Of a stretch of DNA of 64,000 bases, positions 43,550-53,357 are shown piece after piece. Made by a program: the position numbers and the translations under genes. A model generated the notes under the pieces. The model worked only from the letters and a program-made list of their open reading frames with translations, did no database searches and had not been told where the DNA came from. The DNA is from Pseudomonadota bacterium (GTDB lineage: Bacteria; Desulfobacterota; Desulfobacteria; Desulfobacterales; Desulfobacteraceae): assembly GCA_018821535.1 (NCBI GenBank), contig JAHJLV010000041.1:1-64000 (forward strand), in the 5' to 3' direction. The number at the start of each line of letters is the position of its first letter. Position 1 is the first letter of the stretch.

Positions 43550-44098
43550 ATGGCAAAAATATATCTGGTTCGGCATGGTCAGGCATCTGCAGGGTGGGGT
43601 GCGGATATTGATCCGGGATTGAGTGCGCTTGGTCGCCAGCAGGCTCAGGAGGCTGCAAAAATTCTGGCGTTGGCAGGCCCTGTTCAGATTTTAAGCAGCC
43701 CCATGGCCCGCGCTTTGGAAACAGCCCGACCCTTATGTGAATTGTGGCAGACAGAACCTGTGGTGGAGCTCCGGGTGGCAGAAATACCATCCCCGACAGA
43801 AGACCTTGGACAACGGACTGAATGGCTGCATAAAATCATGCAGGATAAGTGGCCCAATCTGGGTTCAGACCTGCAGCGCTGGCGCAGAAGAATCATTGAT
43901 ACGGTTGAAGAACTCACAGAAGATACCGTTATTTTCAGCCATTTTATTGCCATTAATGTGCTGGTGGGCGCAGCAACCGATAACGATCTGTTGGTAAATT
44001 TTTTTCCTGATAATGCATCTATCACAATTTTTGAAGTTTATCATAACCATATACATCTGGTGGAAAGAGGAAAAGAAGCCGGAACCATCATTCGATAA
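43550..44098 (+). CDS. Histidine phosphatase family protein
   Basis: A 182-residue phosphoglycerate-mutase-like phosphatase: YLVRHGQASAGWGADIDPGL with the catalytic RHG, GRQQAQEAAKILA, SSPMARALETARPL with the conserved Arg, a central Glu (ELRVAEIPSP), and IFSHFIAINVL containing the second His. It uses a phospho-His intermediate; the substrate is not assignable. A gcgggatgat region precedes the ATG. A single gene. Confidence 0.88.
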   Translation: MAKIYLVRHGQASAGWGADIDPGLSALGRQQAQEAAKILALAGPVQILSSPMARALETARPLCELWQTEPVVELRVAEIPSPTEDLGQRTEWLHKIMQDKWPNLGSDLQRWRRRIIDTVEELTEDTVIFSHFIAINVLVGAATDNDLLVNFFPDNASITIFEVYHNHIHLVERGKEAGTIIR

Positions 44099-44355
44099 TC
44101 AAGCAGATGGGCTGGTCCTGAAAAATGTTTACTTAGTACCCGTTCGATGTTTTGGGCTGTGTATTAAATACTCATATTCATGCCTGCAAACTTTGCTGTG
44201 CAAAATCATTCGTCAAAATATTGTGTTCAATATCAAATAGTTAAAAGCAATTTTCCCTTAAGTTAAATCACGGCACCCATGTTGCAATTGTTGTGTCCAG
44301 AATCCACTGATTCATCCAGTGCGGTTGATAATTTTTTAACCTGAGGAGATTTATA

Positions 44356-44991
44356 ATGAAACAAATAATTCTTAAAGCAGTGATTCTGGTATCCATGCTT
44401 GCAGCTCCCGTTTCAAGCGTGGCCAATGGAAGGATGGATGTTAATGTGGTTGTTCCCATGCCGCCGCCTTTTGTGGTTGCCGGTCCGCTTCACGTGGTGG
44501 TAATACCCCAGACCTATGTCTATGCTGTCCCGGATGCAGATGTGGACATTTTTTTCTTCAGCGGATGGTGGTGGCGACCCTGGCAGGGCCGGTGGTACCG
44601 TTCCCATGACTATCGTTCAGGATGGGTTTACTACGGAAATGCGCCTGCTTTTTACAGACAGGTGCCTCCCACCTGGCGCAGTGATTATCGTCAAAATCGC
44701 TGGAAGGGACAACACTGGGAACACCGGCGCATACCGGTTCATAGCGTCGTAAGAGACTGGCACAGATGGGAAAAAGACAAATACTGGGAAAAGCAGAATC
44801 ATCAGATAAACAGACCGTATCAGCATGAAAAAAAACAGAATACGTATGTCAGAGAACAGCCGCGGCCTGAAGCACGACAGAAGCAATACCAGCAAAGGGA
44901 CAGGGATAAAGAAAAAAACAATCATGCCCGGCCTCAACGTGCCCAGAACTGGCAGAACACTCATGACAGAAAAGATATGAAAAGATTGTAG
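44356..44991 (+). CDS. Exported basic, Trp/Tyr-rich hypothetical protein
   Basis: A 211-residue protein not assigned to a known function. Signal peptide in residues 1-24. A hydrophobic VNVVVPMPPPFVVAGP region and VIPQTYVYAVPDADVDIFFF follow, then a Trp-rich module (GWWWRPWQGRWYRSHDYRSG) seen in several small exported proteins of this phylum. The C-terminal half is highly charged and low-complexity (HEKKQNTYVREQPRPEARQK). A periplasmic or outer-membrane-associated role is inferred from the signal peptide. A gaggag site precedes the ATG. A lone gene. Confidence 0.75.
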   Translation: MKQIILKAVILVSMLAAPVSSVANGRMDVNVVVPMPPPFVVAGPLHVVVIPQTYVYAVPDADVDIFFFSGWWWRPWQGRWYRSHDYRSGWVYYGNAPAFYRQVPPTWRSDYRQNRWKGQHWEHRRIPVHSVVRDWHRWEKDKYWEKQNHQINRPYQHEKKQNTYVREQPRPEARQKQYQQRDRDKEKNNHARPQRAQNWQNTHDRKDMKRL

Positions 44992-45103
44992 AGATTACCT
45001 GTTTGAGAATGAATCTGAGCAACTGATGAAAAAACTTTTCATGGACAAAAATACAGGCTTTATTTAGACTGGCTTTATTCAGTTTATTCATCAGGGAGGC
45101 AAT

Positions 45104-47341
45104 ATGGGAAAATGGCATCAGACAGGGTGTGTATTGTGTACCCAGAATTGCGGGTTAACCGTTCTGGTTGAAGATGACCGGATGGTAAAGGTTCTTCCGG
45201 ACAAAAGCAATCCGAGAAGTCAGGGCTATGCCTGCAGAAAAGGGCTCAATCTTTTGTACCATCAGTATCCGGAAAACAGACTGACCCATCCTTTAAAAAA
45301 GGTTAATGGGAAATTTCAACAGATTTCCTGGGATCAGGCCATTGAAGAAATTGCAAAAAAAATGAAAGCCATTGTCACTGAGTATGGGCCAAGATCGCTG
45401 GCCTATATGGGGGGAAGTTCACAAGGCGGCCATATGGAAGCCGGGTTTGGTCTTGGTCTGTTGCGGGGGTTGGGATCACAGAATTATTATTCTTCAGGCG
45501 GCCAGGAGTTTTCAGGTCAATGGTGGGTCAACGGCCGTGTTATGGGAAAACAATATAATGTCAGCGGCCCTGACGAGCATCATACACAGATGCTTGTGGC
45601 CTGGGGATGGAACGGCATGGAAAGCCATCAAATGCCCCGGGCGCCGCTGGTTTTAAAACAGATATCAAAAGATCCGGACAAAATCCTTGTGGCCATTGAT
45701 CCGCGGTCAAGTGAGACAGCCCAGATTGCCAATATCCATCTGGCGCTGCGCCCGGGAACAGATGCGTTGCTGATCAAGGCGATGATTGCCGTCATTCTGG
45801 AAAACGGATGGGAAAAAAACAGTTATCTGGATCAATACGTGGACGGATGGGATACGGTAAAACCATGGTTCAAGGACTTTGATATTCAAAAAGCGCTTGA
45901 CGTCTGCGGTCTTGATTATGAACAGGTCCTTGAACTCTGCGGTCTTATGACCACCAGACGCTGGTGTTTTCATCAGGACCTGGGCATATACATGGGGCGC
46001 CACTCCACTTTAAATTCGTATCTGTTGTATATCCTTGGTGCAGTGTGCGGCATCCTCCAGACACCGGGCGGAAATATTGTTCCGGGGATGGTTATGCCCA
46101 TGGGGTTTCATGCTGATGAGCGCGATCCAAAAGTCTGGAAAACCCTGGCCACCGGGATGCCGCCTGCAGCTGCCGGGGCATTTCCCCCGGCTGTGATGCC
46201 TGAAGAAATTCTTTGTGATCATCCGGAACGCATACGGGCGGTTTATGTTTCCAGCTGCAATCCATTGCGCGCTTACCCGGATACCCAGGCTTTTGAAAAC
46301 GCTTTCAGCCATCTGGATCTTCTGGTGGTATATGATATTGTCATGAGTGAAACCGCGGCCCTGGCAGATTATGTCCTTCCCTGCCGATCCTTTTATGAAT
46401 CCTGGGATACCACCTTTGTACCGGTAACATACCCTGAAGTTTTTTCTCAGCTCAGAAGACCCATTGTATCGCCGCCGGGTCAGTGCCTGGAAGCATCCCA
46501 GATCCATACCCTGCTGGCAGACCGTCTGGGTCTGATCCCCCAGATTCCTCAAGCCTTGTATGACGCTGCCAAGGCAGATCGCATGACTTTTGCCGGAGAA
46601 TTGATGACCTGGGCTGCAAAAGAACCCGGAGCCATGAAAGCCATGCCCTTTGTTCTGGCCAAAACCCTGGGCAAGGAATGGGACAGCGCTGCAAAGGCGG
46701 GGTTCTGGGGAATGCTGATGACCGCACCCAGACAGTTCAGAGAAAATGCCGCCCGTGTCGGCTTTGAACCGGATTTTTTACAGGGCGATAAGATTTTTCA
46801 GGCCCTGCTGGATACGCCGCAAGGTCTGTGGGTGGGCAAGGTGGATACTCAGAATCCAATGGCGGCCATTAAAACCCCATCCGGAAAACTGGAGATCCAT
46901 ATTCCGGAACTGGAAGATCAGGCAAAACAGCTGAACCCGGTTGATGATGCCAAAGATCTCAGGCTTCCGGATGATTTTCCTCTGATCCTCAGTGCAGGGC
47001 GGCACAGCAGGTATACGATCAATTCTTTGATGTGCAATCCGGAATGGAACAAAGGCAAACGGGACTGCACCATTGCTGTCAATCCGGAAGATGCGCAAAA
47101 ATTAAACCTGCTGGACAAGGCCAGTGCAAAAATAACCACAATGGCAGGATCAGAGGTGGGAGAGATTCAGATCAGCGAACAGGTGGCAAAAGGAACCGTG
47201 CTGATTCCCCATGGATTCGGATATACGTATAAAGGCAAGGTCTATGGCATTAATGTAAACCGGCTGACCAAAAACACTCACAGAGATCCTTTGGGAACAC
47301 CTTTGCACCGGTATGTGCCCTGTCGTTTGGAAGCTGTGTGA
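45104..47341 (+). CDS. Molybdopterin oxidoreductase (DMSO reductase superfamily)
   Basis: A 745-residue Mo/W-bis-MGD enzyme. The N-terminal 4Fe-4S site is CVLCTQNCGLTV plus the Cys in GYACRKGLN. Then come cofactor-binding segments (ENRLTHPLKKVNGKFQQISW, GSSQGGHMEAGFG, VAIDPRSSETAQIA, LRPGTDALLIKAMI), TPGGNIVPG and a C-terminal domain (LILSAGRHSRYTINS). There is no signal peptide, so it is cytoplasmic. The fold is close to acetylene hydratase and related thiosulfate/polysulfide-type enzymes; the reaction is not assignable. A gggaggc site precedes the ATG. The flavodoxin-like gene follows after 24 bp and may supply electrons. Confidence 0.9.
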   Translation: MGKWHQTGCVLCTQNCGLTVLVEDDRMVKVLPDKSNPRSQGYACRKGLNLLYHQYPENRLTHPLKKVNGKFQQISWDQAIEEIAKKMKAIVTEYGPRSLAYMGGSSQGGHMEAGFGLGLLRGLGSQNYYSSGGQEFSGQWWVNGRVMGKQYNVSGPDEHHTQMLVAWGWNGMESHQMPRAPLVLKQISKDPDKILVAIDPRSSETAQIANIHLALRPGTDALLIKAMIAVILENGWEKNSYLDQYVDGWDTVKPWFKDFDIQKALDVCGLDYEQVLELCGLMTTRRWCFHQDLGIYMGRHSTLNSYLLYILGAVCGILQTPGGNIVPGMVMPMGFHADERDPKVWKTLATGMPPAAAGAFPPAVMPEEILCDHPERIRAVYVSSCNPLRAYPDTQAFENAFSHLDLLVVYDIVMSETAALADYVLPCRSFYESWDTTFVPVTYPEVFSQLRRPIVSPPGQCLEASQIHTLLADRLGLIPQIPQALYDAAKADRMTFAGELMTWAAKEPGAMKAMPFVLAKTLGKEWDSAAKAGFWGMLMTAPRQFRENAARVGFEPDFLQGDKIFQALLDTPQGLWVGKVDTQNPMAAIKTPSGKLEIHIPELEDQAKQLNPVDDAKDLRLPDDFPLILSAGRHSRYTINSLMCNPEWNKGKRDCTIAVNPEDAQKLNLLDKASAKITTMAGSEVGEIQISEQVAKGTVLIPHGFGYTYKGKVYGINVNRLTKNTHRDPLGTPLHRYVPCRLEAV

Positions 47342-47365
47342 AATACTGAAAAAAGGAGAAAAAGC

Positions 47366-48001
47366 ATGAGAGTTGTTGCATTCAATGGAAGCCCCCGGAA
47401 AGATGGAAATACAAGCCGATGCCTGAACACGGTTCTGGGTGAGATTGAAAAAGCAGGGATTGAAACCGAAATGATCATGGTCGGAACTGAAAAGGTCAGG
47501 GGTTGCATGGCCTGCTATACCTGTTTGAAAAAACGCAATGAAAAATGCGTTATAGAAGATGATCCGGTGAATGAATGGATTCAGAAAATGAAACAGGCCG
47601 ACGGCATCCTGCTGGGGTCACCGGTTCATTTTTCAGGTGTATCCGGCACCATGAAATCTTTTCTGGACAGGGCTTTTTTTGTCAGTACAATGAACAACAA
47701 CCTGTACCGTCACAAAGCAGGGGCTTCAGTTGCAGCGGTTCGCAGGTCCGGCGGGGTCCCGACAGTGGACACGCTGAATCATTATTTAAGCTATTCTGAA
47801 ATGTTTATCCCGAGCGGCAATTACTGGACAGTGGCTCACGGAGCAACACCGGGTGAAGTTGAACAGGACGCTGAGGGCAGGCAGATCATGGAGTTGCTGG
47901 GTAAAAATATGGCCTGGCTGATGCAGATCATCGAAATTGGCAGCAGGGAAATCAAACCTCCGGAACAGGTTGGCAAAATTTCCACCAATTTTATCAGATA
48001 A
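47366..48001 (+). CDS. Flavodoxin-like NADPH-dependent FMN reductase family protein
   Basis: A 211-residue flavoprotein: FNGSPRKDGNTSRCLNTVLG (FMN phosphate loop), VRGCMACYTCLKKRNEKCVI (Cys-rich segment typical of the iron-sulfur flavoprotein-like group), GILLGSPVHFSGVSGTMKSF and HKAGASVAAVRRSGG. It carries or transfers electrons from NAD(P)H or ferredoxin; the C-x2-C-x2-C and later Cys could hold a cluster or a disulfide. An aaggag site precedes the ATG. It follows the molybdenum enzyme in the same direction, so the two probably work together. Confidence 0.88.
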   Translation: MRVVAFNGSPRKDGNTSRCLNTVLGEIEKAGIETEMIMVGTEKVRGCMACYTCLKKRNEKCVIEDDPVNEWIQKMKQADGILLGSPVHFSGVSGTMKSFLDRAFFVSTMNNNLYRHKAGASVAAVRRSGGVPTVDTLNHYLSYSEMFIPSGNYWTVAHGATPGEVEQDAEGRQIMELLGKNMAWLMQIIEIGSREIKPPEQVGKISTNFIR

Positions 48002-48057
48002 AATGAGGGTGGTAAAATCGGATTAAGGCAGGGCCCTCCCAATCAGGTACCTCCCAA

Positions 48058-49155
48058 TCAGATTTGTGGCTGCTGCTGGGTGATGCAGTGGATATTTCCG
48101 CCGCCCAGAAGAATCTCCCGGGCCTCTACCCCGACAACGGTTCTGTCCGGAAACAGGGATTTGAATTGTTCCAGGGCATAAGTGTCCCGGGGATCGTCAA
48201 ATAATGGAAAGATGATGCCGTTGTTGGCCATGTAAAAATTCACATAGGAACCGGCCAGCCGGGTTCCTGTTTTTCGATGGGCTGTGCCGGGCACTGGAAG
48301 AATACCGAGGCTTTCTGTTTCGGTCATGAACAGGGGGCCGGGCTGATGGATTTTATGAATTGCAAGTTTTCTGCCCTTTGCGTCAGTTGCTCTGGAAAGC
48401 CGTTCAAAGGCATCGCAGGAGATGGAATACTGGGGATCGGATGGATCATCCGTCCAGGTCAGCAGGACCTCCGAAGGCCGGATAAAACAGCACAGGTTGT
48501 CAACATGCCCGTCTGTCTCATCCATATAAACTCCTTTGCCCAGCCAGATAATGGTTTCAACATTCAGATACGCTTTTAAATGTGATTCAATCTCTGCCCG
48601 GCTCATGTCCGGGTTCCGGTTGGGATTCAGCAGGCACTCTTCCGTGGTCACCAGGGTGCCTTGACCATCTGTATGAATGGACCCGCCCTCCAGAATCAGC
48701 GGGGCACGGTACCGCACTTTTTTTTCATGGGCCAGTACCTGTTGTGCAATTTTTTCATCCGTGTCCCAGGGCGCATACAACCCACCCTTGTGTCCGCCCC
48801 AGGCATTAAACTGCCAGGCCACCCCCCGGACTTCACCTGCATCGTTTTTTACAAAGGTCGGTCCCACATCCCTCATCCAGGCATCATCTGATTCGATGTT
48901 GATGATTTCAATTTCAGAATGCAGCATCTGCCGGGCCGGTTCAAGCTGATCTTGGCCCACACCAACAACCACCGGTTCAAATGCAGATATGGCCCGGGCT
49001 GTTGCGGCAAATGCGTTCTGGGCAGGGACTGCGCCAAGCCGCCAGTTATCCGGTCTTTTCGGCCACAGCATCCAGCATTTTTCATGGGGTTCAAATTCAG
49101 CAGGCATCCGGAAACCGTCCTGTTTCGGGGTTGTTTCCAGAGTTCGGGGATTCAT
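48058..49155 (-). CDS. aguA: Agmatine deiminase
   Basis: A 365-residue enzyme of the amidinotransferase fold that converts agmatine to N-carbamoylputrescine and ammonia. Visible elements are [76 protein letters not shown] with the catalytic His/Asp, and the catalytic Cys in the final [13 protein letters not shown]. Length is typical. It is encoded just downstream of a complete polyamine ABC importer on the same strand, so imported agmatine is a likely substrate. No N-carbamoylputrescine amidohydrolase lies next to it. Confidence 0.95.
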   Translation of the reverse strand: MNPRTLETTPKQDGFRMPAEFEPHEKCWMLWPKRPDNWRLGAVPAQNAFAATARAISAFEPVVVGVGQDQLEPARQMLHSEIEIINIESDDAWMRDVGPTFVKNDAGEVRGVAWQFNAWGGHKGGLYAPWDTDEKIAQQVLAHEKKVRYRAPLILEGGSIHTDGQGTLVTTEECLLNPNRNPDMSRAEIESHLKAYLNVETIIWLGKGVYMDETDGHVDNLCCFIRPSEVLLTWTDDPSDPQYSISCDAFERLSRATDAKGRKLAIHKIHQPGPLFMTETESLGILPVPGTAHRKTGTRLAGSYVNFYMANNGIIFPLFDDPRDTYALEQFKSLFPDRTVVGVEAREILLGGGNIHCITQQQPQI

Positions 49156-49229
49156 TTATGATGTCCTGAAAATCGTCCTGCAGCGATCAGACATCAGAGG
49201 TGAACCGCTGCAGGACAATATGATGATGT

Positions 49230-50282
49230 TTAATGGGATTTTACCCGTGTCCATGCCTGGTCAATAATTTTATTGTCTTTGCCCAGATCTTTTACAAACC
49301 TCAGGGTCTTGATGATTTCAGGTGTGGGCCAAACGCCGGAATTGTCCAGATCTTCTTTTACCAGAAAGGGAATGGCAGCCTTGTTCGGGCTGGCATAGTG
49401 GTTGTAGTTTGACAGAGCTGCACTGTTTTCCGGGATAAGCACCCAGTTGATCCACTGATGGGCAGCGTCCAGGTTGGGGGCCTTGGCCGGGATGCACATG
49501 GAGTCAATCCAGATGGTGCCGCCTTCTTTGGGAACGATAAACCCATAGGTGTCCGGATGTTCTGATACAGTCTGTATAGCATCTCCGTTGTAAACTACGG
49601 CCGCGGCTGCAACACCGGAAATCACATCGTTTTTACCGCCCACACCACCTTTAAACCCCAGGCAGGCTTCCCGTTTTTTGGTGGTCACCAGCAGATCTGC
49701 CGCAGCTTTGAGTTCTTTTGGATTCACAGAATTAAAATCGTATCCCAGATACAGCAGGGCAATTCCCAGCATGTCCCGGACCGAGTCTATCAGATAAAAT
49801 GCGCCCGGCTTTTTGGACGGGTCAAAAAGGATAGACCAGGACTGGACATCCTCCTGGCTGAGTTTTTTCTTGTTGTACATCAGCCCTACGGTTCCCCATT
49901 GATAGCCTGCAGTAAATTTATTGCCCGGGTCAAATTCAGGGCTGGTAAATTTTTCGCTCAGGTTTTTCAGATTGGGGATTTTGGAATGATCCAGCGGAGT
50001 CAGCAGTTTTAAATTGATCAGACTGGGAATAATATAATCTGAAGGGATGATAATGTCATACTGTCCGATTCCGCCGGACTGAAGTTTTGCCATCATCTCT
50101 TCATTGGATTCATACATGTCCAGACTGACCTTGATGCCTGTGGCTTTTTCAAACGCCTGGGGAAAAGTGGCTTCATCCATATATTCAGACCAGGTAAAAA
50201 TTTTCAATTCCCCTTTTCCGGCCCATGCCGCCCCAGACATACACATCAACACTATTACCATCAGTAAAATAAATTTTTTCAT
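49230..50282 (-). CDS. potD: Polyamine ABC transporter substrate-binding protein PotD
   Basis: A 350-residue periplasmic binding protein: signal peptide (MKKFILLMVIVLMCMSGAAW), then ELKIFTWSEYMDEATFPQAF, DMYESNEEMMAKLQSGGIGQ, YDIIIPSDYIIPSLINLKLL and the WGTVGLMYNKKKL segment, all characteristic of PotD/PotF. It captures putrescine, spermidine or agmatine for the PotABC permease. The start at 50282 has a gaggaac-type site; the frame is open to 50300. It is the last gene of the pot operon and directly precedes agmatine deiminase. Confidence 0.94.
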   Translation of the reverse strand: MKKFILLMVIVLMCMSGAAWAGKGELKIFTWSEYMDEATFPQAFEKATGIKVSLDMYESNEEMMAKLQSGGIGQYDIIIPSDYIIPSLINLKLLTPLDHSKIPNLKNLSEKFTSPEFDPGNKFTAGYQWGTVGLMYNKKKLSQEDVQSWSILFDPSKKPGAFYLIDSVRDMLGIALLYLGYDFNSVNPKELKAAADLLVTTKKREACLGFKGGVGGKNDVISGVAAAAVVYNGDAIQTVSEHPDTYGFIVPKEGGTIWIDSMCIPAKAPNLDAAHQWINWVLIPENSAALSNYNHYASPNKAAIPFLVKEDLDNSGVWPTPEIIKTLRFVKDLGKDNKIIDQAWTRVKSH

Positions 50283-50315
50283 TTTGTTCCTCCTTGGCAC
50301 CTTGATGTTGCTTTT

Positions 50316-51140
50316 TTAATTATCAATTTCCATCAACACGTTTTTTTTATTTATTTTCTGCGACAATCGTTCCATGACAATTACCAGAGCGATGGTGGCA
50401 AACAGGACCAGGGTGGACAGCGCATGAATCTGGGGGGTCACCACTCTTCTGACGGCTGCAAATATATACAATGGCAGTGTGATCGAGTCAGGTCCTGCGG
50501 TAAAAAAACTGATTACAAAATCATCCAGGGACAATGTAAAGGCCAGCATGGCACCTGCGATAATACCCGGCATAAGCAGGGGCAGGGTGACTCTGCGTAA
50601 AAGATAAGGGGTTGTGGCATACAGATCCCGGGCCGCTTCTTCCACCTCTTTTCCGATACTTACCAGACGGCTTCGCACCACCAGGGCCACAAACGCAATC
50701 TGGAAGGTGATATGCCCGATTATCATGGTGAACAGACCCGGCTCAAACAGGCCTGAAAATGTTCTTAAAAAGCTGAACACCACCACCAGGGCTGCTGCAA
50801 GAATAATGTCCGGAATAATCACCGGCAGGTGCAGGACAAGATCAAAGGTGGTATTCATTTTTCTGGGCCAGGGAAACCGGTCAAGGCCAATGGCAAGGGC
50901 CGTTCCCAGAACCGTTGACACCAGGGTTGAGATAACGGCCAGTATCAGGGTATTCCAGGCAGCAGTCAGGATGACCTCATTTTGAAACAGGGCCAGATAC
51001 CAGTCCAGGGTAAACCCTTTCCAGGCAAGACCGTATTTTGTGTTGTTCACGGAAAAAAAGGCCACGGCCATGAGCGGAAGATATAAAAAAGCCATGGTAC
51101 CGTAAGCCACGATATTGATCAGCAGGGTCAGTTTTTTCAT
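50316..51140 (-). CDS. potC: Polyamine ABC transporter permease PotC
   Basis: A 274-residue inner-membrane permease with six helices and the binding-protein-dependent EAA loop (EVEEAARDLYATTPYLLRRV followed by TLPLLMPGIIAGAMLAF). FSLDDFVISFF-type residues (LSLDDFVISFFTAGPD) are diagnostic of PotC/PotI. It forms the channel with PotB. Its start overlaps the potB stop by 4 bp. Confidence 0.94.
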   Translation of the reverse strand: MKKLTLLINIVAYGTMAFLYLPLMAVAFFSVNNTKYGLAWKGFTLDWYLALFQNEVILTAAWNTLILAVISTLVSTVLGTALAIGLDRFPWPRKMNTTFDLVLHLPVIIPDIILAAALVVVFSFLRTFSGLFEPGLFTMIIGHITFQIAFVALVVRSRLVSIGKEVEEAARDLYATTPYLLRRVTLPLLMPGIIAGAMLAFTLSLDDFVISFFTAGPDSITLPLYIFAAVRRVVTPQIHALSTLVLFATIALVIVMERLSQKINKKNVLMEIDN

Positions 51141-52042
51141 ATCAGCTCCGTGTTATTGATTTTTTTTCTGTACAGATAAAGACTGAACAAGGTCAATATC
51201 ATCAGCCCCATACTGATGGCTGCACCAAAAGCCCAGTCCCGGCTGGCCCCGAACTGCTGCTGGATCAGGTTGCCCACCAGCATGTATTTGGCACCGCCCA
51301 GCAGGTCAGGTACCACGAACATGCCCATGGCCGGAACAAAGGTGAGAATCACGCCAACAGACAATCCGGGAAGGGTCTGGGGTAAAATGGCGTGCATGAA
51401 AATTCTGAAATTGGAGGCATACAGATCCTGGGCCGCTTCCACCAGCGTCCAGTCCAGGCGTTCAACGCTGGAAAACAGCGGCAGGGCCACAAAAGGCAGA
51501 AACATGGAAACCATGCCCAGATATACGGCAAAGGCGCTGGGGTAAAGGGCCATGCCCGGAGAGATGATTTTCAGCCAGGCTGCCAGCTTTGCCAGGGGAA
51601 GCTCCGGGGCCAGGATCAGAAACCAGGAATAGGTCCGGATAACCATGTTGGTCCAGAAGGGGATAATTACAAGGGTAAGCCACAAAAAACGGGTACGTTT
51701 GGGTTTGCCTGCAATAAAAAAGCACAGCGGGTAGGAAAGCAGGACTGAAATTCCGGTGGTGACAATGGCCACCCATGCCGAGCGCAAAAGAATGACAATA
51801 TAGTCCGGAGTCCAGCCGAATACGCCGAATCCCATGAGGCGCGAATAATTTTCAAGGCTGAATTCCCACACCAGTTCACCATATGAGCCCCTGCCGGCAA
51901 AACTGACCAGCACAAGGATAAGCCCGGGAAGGATTAAAAAAATCATCAGCCAGAGCATGCCGGGTGTCAGGAAAAGAGCCCCCCGTTTGATCAGATTTTT
52001 CTGGGTGAGCAGTTCGCCATACCAGATCATCAGCTTATTCAT
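51137..52042 (-). CDS. potB: Polyamine ABC transporter permease PotB
   Basis: A roughly 301-residue permease with six helices and the EAA loop LVEAAQDLYASNFRIFMHAI preceding LPQTLPGLSVGVILTFVPAM, plus MFVVPDLLGGAKYMLVGNLI, which is typical of PotB/PotH. ATG 52042 (MNKLMIWYG) lies just inside the potA end and is preferred over 52087, which would overlap potA by about 50 bp. It forms the heterodimeric channel with PotC. Confidence 0.93.
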   Translation of the reverse strand: MNKLMIWYGELLTQKNLIKRGALFLTPGMLWLMIFLILPGLILVLVSFAGRGSYGELVWEFSLENYSRLMGFGVFGWTPDYIVILLRSAWVAIVTTGISVLLSYPLCFFIAGKPKRTRFLWLTLVIIPFWTNMVIRTYSWFLILAPELPLAKLAAWLKIISPGMALYPSAFAVYLGMVSMFLPFVALPLFSSVERLDWTLVEAAQDLYASNFRIFMHAILPQTLPGLSVGVILTFVPAMGMFVVPDLLGGAKYMLVGNLIQQQFGASRDWAFGAAISMGLMILTLFSLYLYRKKINNTELI

Positions 52043-53072
52043 CCAGCACCACCAGTTCTGACGGAGCAAATTCGAGCCATGCCTCATCCCCGATTGAAAA
52101 ATGTTTATACGTGCTGCTTCTCACCCTGATCCGGCCAGGCTCAAACCAGAGGTCACGACTGGTTCCGCGATAAATGATTTCGCTGACCTTTGCCCGGATG
52201 CCGTTTTGTGCAGGTTGTGTCTCGGATACGGTTATCCATTCAGGCCGGATGGCCACAAGACCCTGATTCCATGCAGGTGGTTTACTCAAGACAAAGCTGC
52301 CGATATCGGTATGAAACAACCCGTTTTCAAATCGTCCCGGTATCAGGTTGGCTGCGCCTAAAAATTCTGCCACAAATTTGTTTTTCGGCGCATCATACAC
52401 CTGTTCCGGTGTTCCGAACTGGATAATCTGGCCTTCACGCATGACAGCGACCCGGTCCGACACCACCAGGGCCTCATCCTGATCATGGGTTACCAGAATA
52501 AAGGTCTGGTGCAGTTTCTGCTGCAGCCGGCGAAGTTCCACCTGAACCTGGGCTCTCAATTTTGCATCCAGGGCAGACATGGGTTCATCCAGCAGCAGCA
52601 CTTTGGGTTCGTTGATTAATGCTCTGGCAAGGGCAACCCGCTGGTTCTGACCGCCTGACAACTGGTGGGGAAATCTATTTTTCATATTGCCAAGCTCGAG
52701 CATATCCATGGATTGCGCAACCCGCTGGTTGATTTCATTTTCCGGCAGTTTTCTGGAGCGCAGGCCAAAGGCAATATTTTCAAAAATATTGAGGTGAGGA
52801 AACAGGGCATAGCTTTGAAAAACCGTATTGATCTGGCGTTTGATAGCTGGCAGCCGGGTGATATCCCGGCCGTCCAGGATGATTCTGCCTGAATCCTGGA
52901 GTTCCATGCCTGCAATCATGCGCAGCAGTGTGGTTTTCCCGCAGCCGGACGGACCCAGCAGGGTGAAGAATTCGCCGGAACGGATTTCAATGGAAATATT
53001 GTTCACAGCTGCCGTTTTGCCATAGGTTTTATGGATTCCCTGAAGGTGTAACCCCATACCCTGTGTTGTCAT
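52035..53072 (-). CDS. potA: Polyamine ABC transporter ATPase PotA
   Basis: A 345-residue ABC ATPase: Walker A LLGPSGCGKTTLLRMIAGME, Q-loop VFQSYALFPHLNIFENIAFG, signature LSGGQNQRVALARALINEPK, Walker B VLLLDEPMSALD, H-loop LVTHDQDEA, and a C-terminal TOBE domain (GIRAKVSEIIYRGTSRDLWF). It powers PotBC. It is the first gene of the potABCD operon. The order A-B-C-D and the overlaps are canonical. Confidence 0.95.
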   Translation of the reverse strand: MTTQGMGLHLQGIHKTYGKTAAVNNISIEIRSGEFFTLLGPSGCGKTTLLRMIAGMELQDSGRIILDGRDITRLPAIKRQINTVFQSYALFPHLNIFENIAFGLRSRKLPENEINQRVAQSMDMLELGNMKNRFPHQLSGGQNQRVALARALINEPKVLLLDEPMSALDAKLRAQVQVELRRLQQKLHQTFILVTHDQDEALVVSDRVAVMREGQIIQFGTPEQVYDAPKNKFVAEFLGAANLIPGRFENGLFHTDIGSFVLSKPPAWNQGLVAIRPEWITVSETQPAQNGIRAKVSEIIYRGTSRDLWFEPGRIRVRSSTYKHFSIGDEAWLEFAPSELVVLDE

Positions 53073-53121
53073 ATGATCAATCTCAATTGGTTTAGCTCTC
53101 CGTATTTTTTAGGTAAATAAA

Positions 53122-53150
53122 AAGATGTGATCTGAAATATATCACATCTT
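53122..53150. promoter_or_regulatory. Palindromic hairpin between potA and acyl-CoA dehydrogenase
   Basis: aagatgtgat (53122-53131) and atcacatctt (53141-53150) form a perfect 10-bp inverted repeat with a 9-nt centre. On the minus strand it is followed by ttttatttacc, so it could act as a leader terminator/attenuator ahead of potA, or be an operator for the divergent genes. The rest of 53073-53357 shows only AT-rich promoter-like DNA. Confidence 0.55.
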
Positions 53151-53357
53151 AAAACAGCAAGTTATATTGCCTGTTTTTTTGAATGTTTTCAAGATCTCAT
53201 GTGCAAAAAAAACAGTACCTGATCAGAAATTTTTATTTTAAAAATTCATTGTTTAATGTAATCAAAAAGAATAAATGAATAATGTTTTAAAAATGTCGTT
53301 CATTTAAATACTGGAGATTTTAAAAAAGATTCATTCATTGATCATGGAGGGTATGAT

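Noticed and set aside
53122..53150. CRP/FNR binding site
   Set aside because: The tgtga/tcaca arms are 11 bp apart instead of the 6 bp required for CRP.
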